DNA of 64,000 bases, taken from the NCBI GenBank assembly GCA_002633025.1, contig NMRB01000902.1, forward strand, positions 137,593 through 201,592. The letters are read 5' to 3'. The stretch comes from Notospermus geniculatus. Lineage: Eukaryota > Nemertea > Pilidiophora > Heteronemertea > Lineidae. The notes below the pieces were generated by a model that saw nothing but the letters and a program-made list of their open reading frames with translations, was not told the origin of the DNA and ran no database searches. Below are positions 53,233 through 62,696 of this stretch, one piece after another; the stretch's first letter is position 1; each line of letters opens with the position of its first letter. Made by a program: the position numbers and the translations under genes.

Positions 53233-53835
53233 ATGTTCGCGTGGAAGTTTGACCTAAACGTTCTGTAGTATCAGCATGTCTTGGAAATCACAGTTTTTTA
53301 CTGTATTACGAAGATGTCGGAAAATTTCTTCGTTTTCACCTGCCAGTACATGACAGGGCGGTGTATTAATTAATGTCACTGTTTGCTTAAAGTACGATCA
53401 AGCAAATAATGCGTCAAAAAGTGCACTTTTTGACGCATGGTCATCCCAATGTTGTGTTCACACTGAGAGCGACTTGGAACCGTTCTCCTCTAAACGGTCC
53501 CCGGAAAAAGGGGTTGATAATATGTGCCCGTCCTCACTAGCAAAATGAAAGTGGTTTCATCCCGCTTTGGGCTGTTTGGGCTGTCAATGCGTCATAAAGT
53601 ACCCCACCTGGAGCGACTGTAAACACTGCAGTATTGCGGCATACCGCGCACGTGCGTGGCTGTATCGATACAGTTATTGCGCATTGAGGCGTTCAGACAC
53701 AAGTTGCGGTCGAACGGTCACAGCGAAAGCGAAAAGAAAGCGGTGTGAGACTACTTCGCGAAGTAGTTTCGCTAGAGCGGTTTGAAACCGTTTAAAGACG
53801 AACTGCAGTCTTAACGACCAATACGCTTTAACACG
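53233..53835. other. Unassigned stretch with a perfect 30-bp palindrome
   Basis: 53409-53438 is a perfect palindrome (arms ATGCGTCAAAAAGTG). GTTGTGTTCACACTGAGAGC near 53453 resembles a class A terminus but no partner was found. Confidence 0.5.
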
Positions 53836-53838
53836 TTA

Positions 53839-54062
53839 GGGCTCGTTTCCACCAGCATATGGCGTCGGGGTCGGCGGCAACGTCGGCGTCGTTCGGATCA
53901 CTTCTATGTTGAGTTCATGGATTGTTTCAACTGCAGTTTCGCGTCAGCGTCGAACTGCGGTGGAAACAGTGAATGGACTCAACACAGAAGTACATGATTC
54001 GAACGCCGGCGCCGACGCTACCGCAGACGCCGACGCCATAGGCTGGTGGAATCGAGCCCGCT
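53839..54062. mobile_element. Class A MITE GGGCTCGTTTCCACCAGC
   Basis: TTA both sides; left end GGGCTCGTTTCCACCAGC, right GGGCTCGATTCCACCAGCC inward with three extra bases. GGCGTCGGCGTC words in both arms. Confidence 0.83.
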
Positions 54063-54066
54063 TTAA

Positions 54067-54206
54067 GGGTGGGTATACACTACACGCGATTTGCCCAACG
54101 CATGCGTTGGTTCTTTGTTATTTCATGCCGCAATGCCTCCCAAACAAAAGCAATTCGCGTGCGATTCCAAATCGCTTTGCGAATCGCTTCTAGTGTGCAC
54201 CCACCC
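54067..54206. mobile_element. Class A MITE GGGTGGGTATACACTA
   Basis: TAA both sides; ends GGGTGGGTATACACTACACG and GGGTGGGTGCACACTAGAAG inward; arms contain CGCGATTTGC-like sequence. Confidence 0.86.
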
Positions 54207-54209
54207 TAA

Positions 54210-54304
54210 AGGCGGGTCTATACGCCGTCACCCGCCTTATTACGCTAGGCCGTTTGCTAGCGTCCTATACGGCGGGTGATGGCGCCAGAAGTATAAATTC
54301 GCCT
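54210..54304. mobile_element. Small MITE AGGCGGGTCTATAC
   Basis: Left TAA shared with the previous element; right TAT. Ends AGGCGGGTCTATACGCCGTC and AGGCGAATTTATACTTCTGG inward, then CATCACCCGCC. 95 bp. TAC replaces the usual CAC at positions 12-14. Confidence 0.72.
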
Positions 54305-54345
54305 TATCGCGTTATCGCTTTGAGGTTTCAAAGCGCTATAAGACG

Positions 54346-54840
54346 GATAGTTATTAAGTACGGAACGGAACGGAACGGAATCGTGGTTGCAAACGGAATG
54401 TAAAATACGGACTGACCCTGAAACTGGAACGGAACAAAGTTAATCTTCATTTCATTTCAAATGGACAGTGCCGTGCTGTTTTGTTGGTTCGTTCTATCAT
54501 GTTTCTGTGAGCTCAACTCTAAGGTCTTGCAAATATCTCTGTTGGTGTAGTGCTTTTGTGGGTTTGTGGGTTGGATTCCATATTGAGGTAAACATGGTAA
54601 AGGAACTCCATACTAACCCCAATATAGAATCGAACCCACCACAACAGCACTGCCCCAACAAAGTAAAGGCACGACCCAAGAATCGAGCTTGATATCAACA
54701 TGACAGAACGAACCCAACATCACAGTCCAGCGCTATCAAGATTAGCTCTGTTCCGTTCCAGCTTTCAGGGTCGGTCCGTCTTTTACATTCCGTTTGCAAC
54801 CACGATTCCGTTCCGTTCCGTTCCGTACTGAATAACTACC
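54346..54840. mobile_element. Foldback with (CGGAA)n arms
   Basis: GATAGTTATTAAGTACGGAA and complement; arms carry four CGGAA repeats, GGTTGCAAACGGAATGTAAA and CTGAMAGYTGGAACGGAAC. A second inner inverted repeat spans about 54530-54655. Confidence 0.78.
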
Positions 54841-55104
54841 CCTATAAGACCCTAGTGTGAAGACAGCTGCACACTTGACAGAAATCACTGTCCATACATC
54901 CAGGAGTATGTATTACATGTATGCTGTGGCATTTTAATGGACAGAAAATGTGATCAAACCACTGGAGAAATCCTTTTACACGGAATGGTCCTCTCGGCAG
55001 GAATCCGTTCAAACTTGACGGTACGGAAGCCCCTTCTGAAGTCAACAAGTAATCCAAATACCACTAATGCGAAAATTGCCCTAGTCACCGACCCAAATGC
55101 TTGT
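54841..55104. other. Unassigned stretch
   Basis: Nothing recognised. Confidence 0.4.
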
Positions 55105-55645
55105 TCCATCGATGGAGTGAGCTATGTGTGATTAAAAAAATCTATTGTAAGATACGGGGGCGTAGGTGTTAAAAGGGAGGTTGCGCACCGGCCCGACTCC
55201 GACTTCAACTCCGAGAATGAATTGCAGTCCGCTGTGGACATCCTTGATAAAAACGATTTGATGGATGTTTTCAATTCGTCAAACACCACAAATTGAAGGC
55301 AGAAAAATTTGGTCTTATTAATCGGAAATGCGGATAAATAATGAATATTGAAGTGAGTCGTAATCCTAGTCGTTACGACTTGAAACAAGACTATACTATG
55401 ATTTACGTGCACTTCCGATTACGAGTCAAAATTATTCTGCCACAAAATTATGGCATTTTACGATTTGCAAACGTCTGTCAAATCGTTTTTATCAACGATG
55501 TCTACAGCGGACTGCAATTCATTCTGATAGTTGAAGCCGGAGTCGGAGTCGGAAAGCTGCGCAACCTCTCTACTTTTTCCATCGATGGAGTGAGCGATAT
55601 GAGATTAAAAAAACCTATTGTAAGATACGGGGGCGTAGGTGTTAA
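55105..55645. mobile_element. Class B foldback between 68-bp direct repeats
   Basis: Element 55175-55570 has ends GGGAGGTTGCGCACC and GAGAGGTTGCGCAGC inward and shares arms with 4471-5061. It is bracketed by 55105-55172 and 55578-55645, 68 bp each, starting TCCATCGATGGAGTGAGC and ending CGGGGGCGTAGGTGTTAA, with about six differences. These are too long for a target duplication. Confidence 0.8.
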
Positions 55646-56067
55646 TAACAACGATCAGTGCCCTATTTCGTCGTGAAAAGAATAGAGGTGAATATTTTTC
55701 TAAAGGGACGCTATTTCCGTTTACACTGGTCCCATTAACACTCCCTACATGATTTTTTTCAACAAACGCCTCGCGATTCCTTGTTAATTGCTTTTCCATC
55801 CAAGACATTTGTCACTTAAAAGTGGTGGAAATCGTGGGAGAGAGGTACAGACGGCGAAAAAAATGGCAAATGTGATAAGATATCTCATAGGATTCCAAAA
55901 AAATCAGGCTAGACCATACAGTGTGAGAAGATACGATCGTTTATATCTTTGTTTTCAAAGTCACGCGATGGCCAGCTAATTTGAAATATGTAGGCAAAAT
56001 AAGGCAAAAAACCAGACACACACACACAATGTGAAACAATATAATAGAAGTCGCCTCCGATATTCGC
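55646..56067. other. Unassigned stretch
   Basis: No recognised element or exon. Confidence 0.4.
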
Positions 56068-56200
56068 AAATTCTCGACCCCACATCGCGACGAGGTCTTC
56101 ACTTTCAAGTATTTTAACTTGAAATGCCTGAAAAAGACTTGAAAGTGCCTGAAGAAGAGCGCTGTTTGGGGTCGAAAATTTGCGAATATCGGAGATTGAC
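56068..56200. mobile_element. Inverted pair of P-family pieces
   Basis: GCAAATTCTCGACCCC (minus orientation) and GGGGTCGAAAATTTGCGAAT (plus) face each other around TGAAGAAGAGCGCTG and CTTGAAAGTGCC. A head-to-head arrangement of the P tail. Confidence 0.65.
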
Positions 56201-56389
56201 TTGTATTGAAAAACATCAGTCATTTTTTAAAGGGATCCAAAAGGCAGCCAGCTCAATTTTCACCCACAGCTTCACAGCCACTATCAACTACTACAGAAAC
56301 TACACCATTCGACACTACGACCCTACTTGTGACATTCCAAACTGTTTCTCCTGTTCCTTACAGACTTCTTAGACCGATAAATGATGATC

Positions 56390-56656
56390 TTCTGATCAAA
56401 TAAATTCTAATTTATATCATCTCCTTCTTCTCCATAGTACTCTTTTACCCACAGCCTGTTCAGCCACCGTGCAAATATCTCTCGTGTATATAATTATTGT
56501 ATATTCATATTCTGGGGTGGCCCACACGCTAGCGGTCTTTTTGTGGCCTTAGTGTGGGTCTCCCCGACCATATATTTTGTTACCTGGCACCTCAGATATA
56601 TGTATTTTTCTTTTTGGTCAAAAATAAAGTCAATCAATCAATCAATCAATCAATCA
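56390..56656 (+). mobile_element. Likely LINE 3-prime end with AATC tail
   Basis: CACACGCTAGCGGTCTTTTT, GTGGGTCTCCCCGACCATAT and GGTCAAAAATAAAGT precede a (CAAT)n run at 56629-56656. Such 3-prime sequence is typical of CR1/L2-like elements. No target duplication identified. Confidence 0.6.
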
Positions 56657-56906
56657 GGCTCATATAGGTGCGGTCACTTCATGACAGGTGGCGCTTGCAA
56701 CTGTCAACCTAGGTATAGATTTTGGGTCAAATGTTGATGTTTAGTGTATTTTACTGCAATACATGTCCGAGTTGTGTTTCTCATGCCAACCGATCGGTCT
56801 AATGAGCACGTCAAATTAGCTATGAGGAGGTTGCCTTTAAGGCCGGTGTAATAGAATCTAATGCCCCCCGATATGATATGTCCCCCAACAATACATTTAC
56901 GGATAA

Positions 56907-57270
56907 AGGCCCGTTTCCACTAGAGCGTTTTTGCGCGGCGCATGACGCCGCGTTTTTGCGAGCGGAAATCCGCTGAGAATGCTGTAATGGATATCCCTTT
57001 ATCCCTTTCCACTTGAGCGGGACGGTGAAAACGATCGAAAATTGCGCAACGGAGACCGCCGGCGGACAAAAGCCGATTGCTCGAATAGCATTCAAAGCGT
57101 ATTCCGCGGCGTACTTCTGTACATTCTGAGCTGTATTCGGTGCACGGTGTATGGTGTATGAAATGCCCTAATGGAAACCCCTCCAGAAAATGACCACCGC
57201 CGCGATATCCGTCGCGCAAAAACGCGTCGCTTTTCCGCGAGCGAAAAAACGCTCTAGTGGAAACGGGCCT
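56907..57270. mobile_element. Class A MITE AGGCCCGTTTCCACTAGAGC, nested
   Basis: Left TAA, right TTA; perfect 20-bp ends, then TTTTTYGCGCGG and palindromic GCATGACGCCGCG. The M copy at 35975 reads GGATTAAACGG across the site, which supports insertion at TTA. Confidence 0.88.
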
Positions 57271-57305
57271 TTAAGCGGCACCATTCAACGTTCAATTGGA
57301 CTCTA

Positions 57306-57394
57306 CAGGGTGGGCCAGAGAAACTTTCCCTCAAACAAATAGCATTTCTATTGTTTCCCTATTGTTCGAGGGACACTTTCTCTGGCCCGCCCTG
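57306..57394. mobile_element. Mini mariner-like MITE, complete copy
   Basis: TA both sides; CAGGGTGGGCCAGAGAAA to TTTCTCTGGCCCGCCCTG. 89 bp with CTATTGTTTCCCTATTGTTC in the loop. Confidence 0.87.
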
Positions 57395-57479
57395 TAGACA
57401 GACCAAGACCCTTATCCTGTGACAAACAATGCAGGGAGACATCAGGACGACGGGGGCATTAGATTCTATCACACCGGCC

Positions 57480-57903
57480 ATCTTGTCGGTGCAATGTCGA
57501 CGTCACCTCGTACCCTGTGACATGTTACCTGTGCGATGAAGGTCACTTAAAGTTGAACCCTTGGAAAAACGATACCTGAAGAAGGTTTCAGTTGGCAATT
57601 TGAAAAGAAAAAAAACGCCGGGAAAGGACAAACGTCGTAAACAAAGCGGGGAAGGCCTTATTCTTTTTCGGTACTGTGATCGCTGTTCTTTGACATCGGA
57701 AGCCATGTCCACCAGATTTTTTCCCGCGAGATCTTCTTCCTTGCATCCCAGGTCAATGCCTTGCTTTCCTTCTTTTGGATTCTTCAATTACAACTCTAAT
57801 AAAAACAGGGTAGGCCTATATCTCAAAGATCGTCGGGCGGTAAAAAGATCTATAAGGTAATAACATGACACCGCCATCCAAGTTTTTTTCAAGCTATATA
57901 CAA
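57480..57903. other. Unassigned stretch
   Basis: Opposing frames of 94 and 99 codons overlap; neither is protein-like. No repeat recognised. Confidence 0.4.
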
Positions 57904-58447
57904 CAGGGTGGCCCCAAAAAAACCGCACAAGCATACTTCCACTACACTCAGTCTCAAACCACTGGTACACTCTAAAAACTAAAGAGTTAAAGGAACTCCC
58001 AAAGAGTTAAAGGAACTCCCAAAGAGCCTGTACAGTGAGTGCTCTTTAAAGAGCACTCACTGTACAGGCTCTTTAGGTGTTACTTTAACTCTTTAGGAGT
58101 TCCTTTAACTCTTTGGTTTTTAGAGTGTATGAATGTACAGAGAATCGTTCTAGGAGAAAAATAGCACCAAGATATCTCGATTCGGTCTAGTAGTTTTAGC
58201 TCCAGAGCCATTTTTGTGCAGCAAAGTCTCAGGTCTTTTCATCGAATTTCCAGCGAAACTGCAATTCAGCCTGATCAGGGCCTCGACTTAGCTTTATAAA
58301 ATAGGGTCTGGAGCTCGAACCACAGGACCGAATCAGGACCGAATATCTTGTGTCTTGTTTCTCCAAGAAAGACGCTCCATCCATTGCTATCAGCAGTTTT
58401 GGTTTGTGGGTAGTGGAAGTATGCTTGTGCGTTTTTGGGCCACCCTG
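57904..58447. mobile_element. Mariner-like element with a nested perfect hairpin
   Basis: Ends CAGGGTGGCCCCAAAAAAAC and CAGGGTGGCCCAAAAACGCA inward, then CACAAGCATACTTCCACTAC. Right flank TA; left flank slightly altered (CAA). About 380 bp after removing the nested element; no transposase. Confidence 0.8.
57968..58127. mobile_element. TA-flanked hairpin MITE with a perfect 54-bp palindrome
   Basis: TA both sides; ends CACTCTAAAAACYAAAGAG. The centre 58021-58074 is a perfect 54-bp palindrome (arms AAAGAGCCTGTACAGTGAGT then GCTCTTT). The left arm has a duplicated AAAGAGTTAAAGGAACTCCC. Confidence 0.9.
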
Positions 58448-58452
58448 TATAA

Positions 58453-58591
58453 GGGTAGGGACACACCTAATGCGATTCGCATGCGATAGGCCGACGCATG
58501 CGTCAAAACCTTTGTTTGCGTGCAGTGCGGCGGAAAATAACAAAGGCGTTACCGCATGCGTCAACGAATCGCGTTAGGTGTGTCCCTACCC
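58453..58591. mobile_element. Class A MITE GGGTAGGGACACACCTAA
   Basis: TAA both sides, the left one overlapping the TA next to the mariner-like element. Ends GGGTAGGGACACACCTAATG and GGGTAGGGACACACCTAACG inward; CGATTCGCATGCG in the arm. Confidence 0.87.
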
Positions 58592-58722
58592 TAACACTTT
58601 TTTTGCTTCATCTTTACTAAGGTACCGCACACAAGGACCCAACTGTTTTCTCGTCACCCGTTCTCGAGGCAGGCTGGCGCACAGGTTGGTCAGCAAAATC
58701 ACAGTGCAGTGATGGTGGTTAA
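58592..58722. other. Short unassigned gap
   Basis: Nothing recognised between two MITEs. Confidence 0.4.
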
Positions 58723-58975
58723 GGGGCACGATATTGCCATTTTTCTCGACAGCCGGCGCCACCAGCTCTGATTGCGTCATTCTCCAATACCGTAATTTTG
58801 CCTTTCGCCCCAGTGTTGGAGAATGTATGATTACAATACAATGCATACGCGGATACCTAGGAACGAGAGTTACTGTACATGAGGTTGATAAGCGGTTGTT
58901 TAACAGCATTGTCAATAGAGGTCTCCCTAACGCGGGTATGTTTGGCGCAGGATAGGGAAGGAATACAGTTCCTCT
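58723..58975. mobile_element. Class D MITE, TTAA-flanked, copy 3
   Basis: TTAA both sides; GGGGCACGATATTGCCA at the left, AGGAACTGTATTCC inward from the right. Core TTTTTCTCGACAGCCGGCGC and CCCAGTGTTGGAGAATGTAT. Confidence 0.8.
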
Positions 58976-58978
58976 TTA

Positions 58979-59131
58979 AGTCGACCGACCAAAGGCTGCT
59001 CGTTATTCTACCGCAATGAGATTTGCCGTCCATGTGCGCTTGTTTAAGGCAAATCTCCATGCGGTAGGGATGTTTTTCAAGTCGGCTGACCAGGCTGAAG
59101 GATAGGTCCTGCAGCGTTGGGTCAGTCGACT
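58979..59131. mobile_element. MITE AGTCGACYGACC, TTA-flanked
   Basis: TTA both sides, left one overlapping the TTAA of the preceding element. Ends AGTCGACCGACC and AGTCGACTGACCC inward; inner inverted pair ACCGCAWKGAGATTTGCC. Lacks the CAC triplet of class A. Confidence 0.75.
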
Positions 59132-59135
59132 TTAA

Positions 59136-59999
59136 AGGGAGATTCCATTCATTGTGTAGAAAATGCATCCAGGCTAACCTGGGTTTTGCGTTTAGTGCGC
59201 ACGGCTCACACCACAAACCCCAGGTCCACTCCAGAAGAAAATCTGTCAGGAATGCTGTTCCTGCTCTTGTGGTGCACCCCCACTGCAAATACGACATGAT
59301 TGTTTTTCGAATTAATAAAAGTTGTTGTCAAGAAGAAACTTTCGTCCGATAATTATAGCCTATAACTAGATCGCAGGAAAAAAATATTTTTTTGTTTATT
59401 GCTGTTTTTGCATAAATACATCATATCGTCCGGAATGGTTGCTTGATGAAACAGCCCAATCTCGACCAATCAGATTTGAATTTACATCGCCATACAAGAG
59501 CCGAACCCAGAAGTAAACATTGCTGCACCACACATGCCTTCGGTGTCTGTAACGCAGTCTCTGATTGGCCACCCTGTTGATCTGTGGCGGCTGACATGAA
59601 TTTCATTGGATTGAATCGGCGGTGTTGGTGTGGAGTTAACGGAATGCCATCACCGCCGGTAAATCGGCATGAGAAAATGTTGAACTTTTGAAATATCGTA
59701 AATACATTCAAATTCGTTGATAACTGCAACATTACATGTCGTATTTTTTTAAATCGGCAAATTCATCATTTTAAGCATTTTATTGCATCCCAAGGGGACC
59801 ATTGCACAGCACATGTGATGTCATGTGTGCTCAGTGCATATTTGTGAAGGTACAATCAATAGGCCTAGCAGTCACAGTATTAGGCCATTCACTGCAATAA
59901 AGGTCTTCCGCCAATAGACACTAGTGACATCACCTCTCATGACAAGAGTTTCCATGGATTGATAAAAATTCAAAAGTTTACAATGAGTGGAGTCTCCCT
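59136..59999. mobile_element. TTAA-flanked element, 864 bp
   Basis: TTAA both sides; ends AGGGAGATTCCATTCATTGT and AGGGAGACTCCACTCATTGT inward. Left TTAA overlaps the right TTA of the preceding MITE. No transposase; the 103-codon minus-strand frame inside is not recognisable. Confidence 0.8.
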
Positions 60000-60106
60000 T
60001 TAAAAACACCCCGCACTGAGATTTGTTTATACAAAAAGCGCAGCGACGGGACGCGCAGCGGAAAAAAACTATCGCCTCCAATGCAGAAAGCGCGCGCAGT
60101 ATATTA

Positions 60107-60696
60107 AGGCCCGTTCACCGGCGGCTGGCGGGCGCGTTTGCGTTTGCGGCGGTGTCTGCGATCGATTGTGTTCTAGCTTGTGCCAAATGGGTGTTTATAC
60201 CAGCGATCGCGTCTGCGGACGCGTCTGCGAGTCGAAAAAGGCGTCCGCAGGGAATGGCCCTTGGAGCCAAAAATCGCGCGTTTTTCTTGACGCCTCGGGG
60301 ATTTCGCTGGGAATGCACCCTCGTGACGTCATTATGTGACCTGGATTCTAAAATTAGAAGGAACACGGGAGTGGTATGCGTGCTCACTGTATTGGAAGCC
60401 GTTGCGGAACCACACGTAAGTTTATAGGCCTAGCCACCAAGTGGACGTTGTATTTGAATGTTATATGAGAATGTATGCTAACGGTTACGCAGTGGTGGTA
60501 TTTTGGCCCAGGCATAACAAAAATATCACTAAAATGTCATGGAAATAATATCAAAAATACCAGCAAACTACTAAAAATCTCGTGCGAAATCGCGTCCGCA
60601 AACGCAGGTATAAACGGCCGAATCGCACACTAACCGCAGGCGGAATCGCAGCCGCAAACGCAAATGCGTCCGCCAGCCGCTGGTGTAAACGGGCCT
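60107..60696. mobile_element. Class A element, 590 bp
   Basis: TTA both sides; right end AGGCCCGTTTACACCAGCGG inward, left AGGCCCGTTCACCGGCGGCT with a two-base deletion. Arms contain GCGTTTGCGTTTGCGGC. The centre holds no convincing frame. Confidence 0.87.
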
Positions 60697-60929
60697 TTAT
60701 TTAAAGCGGGTTGAGCGCCACGCACATGATGCAGCGCTTCGCTTCGACGCGCGTGACTGCGCTGTACTTCCTGTGTAAACAAGGCCTAACTTTGATTGCA
60801 ATTTGAGCGCCCGTGCTCTTGGGGCTGATTGGTCAATAAAGAAACCATGTGCCTCTTCCTTTCACCAGACCCCAAACACGAACCGACGATCGGCCACCAC
60901 TGGCTTAAATCAAACGTGTTTGAAATTTG
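60697..60929. other. Short unassigned stretch
   Basis: Starts AAAGCGGGTTGAGCGCCACG after TTA, reminiscent of a decayed class A end; nothing else seen. Confidence 0.4.
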
Positions 60930-61626
60930 GCATCCTCCCACAGCAGGGGTTTTACCTCGTTTTTCTTCATTTTCTCACACTCCACATGTGATTGGACGAA
61001 GAAGAACGAAGTAAAGGTACCCAGAGGTCGACACTGCGTCCTGAAGCAACTCGACGGATCCGTCGCAGATCAAAAAACCACCACGCGCAGGTCGACATTT
61101 CAGCGATTGAGAGGAACTCGGAGCAACTGGCATGACTGGCAGTTATAGGCTACCTCGAACAGGACGCTCATGATGCATCCGGCAGTTGCTCGGAGACGCA
61201 AGCGCGCTTGGTCGACAAAATCGGTAACTGATCAGTCACTCCGAGTTGCTTCCATCGCCGGAAGGCTAGCAGCCACGGTGGTGTAGTTGTTCGGGCCTCC
61301 GACTAGCGGTCAGAGGGTCCCGGGTTCGAATCCCACTGTCGCCTGAGACTTTGGGCAAGTCTCTTTGCCTCACTGGCCTCTCCACCCAGGTGTATAAATG
61401 GGTACCGGTTGGAAATGCTCGGATTGTAGCGCTGAATGAGCAGCTCATCTGAGTTCTACTGAAAGGTTTCAGGATAGACTGGGGTTAAAGTGTAAAAGTC
61501 GGATGACACCTCTACCGTTGTTGATATCGGACTATACACCCAAACTTTAACTTTTTTTAACGAGTTGCTTCAGGACGCAATGTCCACCTGTGGGGCACCT
61601 TAAAAACCCTTGCTGTGGGAGGATGG
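60930..61626. mobile_element. KK-family foldback containing a SINE
   Basis: GCATCCTCCCACAGCAGGGG at the left and its complement at the right; inner arms GCGTCCTGAAGCAACTCG (61035 and, inverted, 61561). A small hairpin insert (about 60956-61011, CCTCGTTTTTCTTC arms) sits in the left arm. The SINE at 61262 lies next to the right inner arm. Confidence 0.75.
61262..61560 (+). mobile_element. tRNA-derived SINE
   Basis: Pol III A box region GGTGGTGTAGTTG and perfect B box GGTTCGAATCC (61323-61333), followed by GACTTTGGGCAAGTCTCTTT, CCACCCAGGTGTATAAATGG and GTAGCGCTGAATGAG. The reverse strand encodes the familiar spurious SINE peptide SGIRTRDPLTASRRPE. Shares head and middle with 38779-39655. Confidence 0.85.
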
Positions 61627-62076
61627 ATATTCTTGTCGACAGTTTTCAGTTTTCTGCCTTTAGCAGGACGAAGTGACCCGTGGCGATATCCGCAGCCAGG
61701 CGGTAAAAAGCCTTTGTATCCTTGTGCGTAGGATGGTTAAATCTTCATCTAACGGTGATTTTATCTGAGAAAAGATCGTTAGATCCGAACTAGTTGAATC
61801 TCTTACAAGTCGAGCAGGAATTTTTTTACACTTGTTTAAAATTGTCATTTGCGATGACCGGAAACCACGAAACACACAAACACGCCTTCCACAAAGAGTG
61901 AATAAAACATTTAAAGTTAATTGACACCCAGTGTATGCTGCCCTAAAAAGATGAGTTTTAAGTCCCCGCTTTACCAAATGGGGAGTTCTTGCTTGGTATC
62001 AGTTCTTTCTAAACAAAATTGCCTATCCATAGATACAAACATTTATGAATTTTTGATAGATATCATTACATTATCA
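61627..62076. other. Unassigned stretch
   Basis: No recognised repeat; a 105-codon minus-strand frame shows no recognisable domain. Confidence 0.4.
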
Positions 62077-62181
62077 TCATAAAGGAATCAAACATAAAGG
62101 TTCAACTGACAAACTTTACATTTTATAAATTCGAACAGTATCCCTTTAAAATTTAACAGATTTGCATTCTGACTCTTCCAT

Positions 62182-62452
62182 ATGAAAAAGAAATCGGGTT
62201 TCTAAGGTGAAAGACATTGCCTCCTACCAGAATCGAACCCACGGACCCTCGCATAAGGCATCAGTCGCCAGCACTAAGGGGCAGCACGCCTTAAACCACT
62301 AGGCAAAATCCCAATCTTCAAAAAAGATGGTTCAATGGCCCGTGTTTAAACGAGGCGTCCATCAGTACCCTGCGAGTAGTCCAAACAATCTCCGAACCCA
62401 AACAGTTTTATGTTATGCGAGGGGTCACAAATAAAGGAGATACAAGTAAAGA
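62182..62452 (-). mobile_element. tRNA-derived SINE, minus strand
   Basis: Minus strand: TTGCCTAGTGGTTTAAGGCG, then GAGGGTCCGTGGGTTCGATT, then AGGAGGCAATGTC. TTGCCT and AGGCAA could pair as an acceptor stem, so a cloverleaf trace survives. 3-prime end CACCTTAGAAACCCGATTTC. Possible AAAGAA target duplication. The same family is at 48073-48146. Confidence 0.72.
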
Positions 62453-62543
62453 ATGATAGGCAAGACCATTCTGCAAGTTTAGTGCAAATTTTGTTGAATT
62501 CAGACCAGTTGATCTTATGATACAAAAGGACTGAGTTGAGTTA

Positions 62544-62696
62544 AGCCTAGTGCACACTGCAGGCGCGGTACGACGCGGCGCGATCTGAACAAAGGATTTC
62601 AGCCTTCTTACCGCACCGCAAGTGTGAACAGTTATAGGCTTAATAGTAGAAACAATCAGGGGCGAATCGCACCGCGCCTGCAGTGTGAACAAGGCT
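62544..62696. mobile_element. Class A MITE AGCCTAGTGCACACTGCAGG
   Basis: Left TTA, right TTG (one change). Ends AGCCTAGTGCACACTGCAGG and AGCCTTGTTCACACTGCAGG inward; GCGCGGTRCGA words in the arms. Confidence 0.84.

Larger units (their letters stand above)
56841..57479. mobile_element. M-family element with two nested MITEs
   Basis: Inverted ends GGCCGGTGTRATAGAATCTA then ATGCCCCC. The body is interrupted by a class A MITE (56907-57270) and a mini mariner-like MITE (57306-57394). Without them it is about 180 bp. Partial copies at 35975 and 47672. Confidence 0.83.

Noticed and set aside
58857-59297. 146-codon minus-strand frame
   Set aside because: It crosses three separate transposable elements and their shared flanks.
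60023-60427. 134-codon plus-strand frame
   Set aside because: It enters a class A element through its terminal repeat, where GCG-rich arms lack stops.
61266-61448. 60-codon minus-strand frame with a familiar peptide
   Set aside because: It is the well-known spurious translation of a tRNA-derived SINE.
62205-62315. tRNA gene on the minus strand
   Set aside because: A and B boxes and a possible acceptor pairing exist, but the T stem pairs poorly, and a second partial copy with the same downstream tail shows that it is a SINE.
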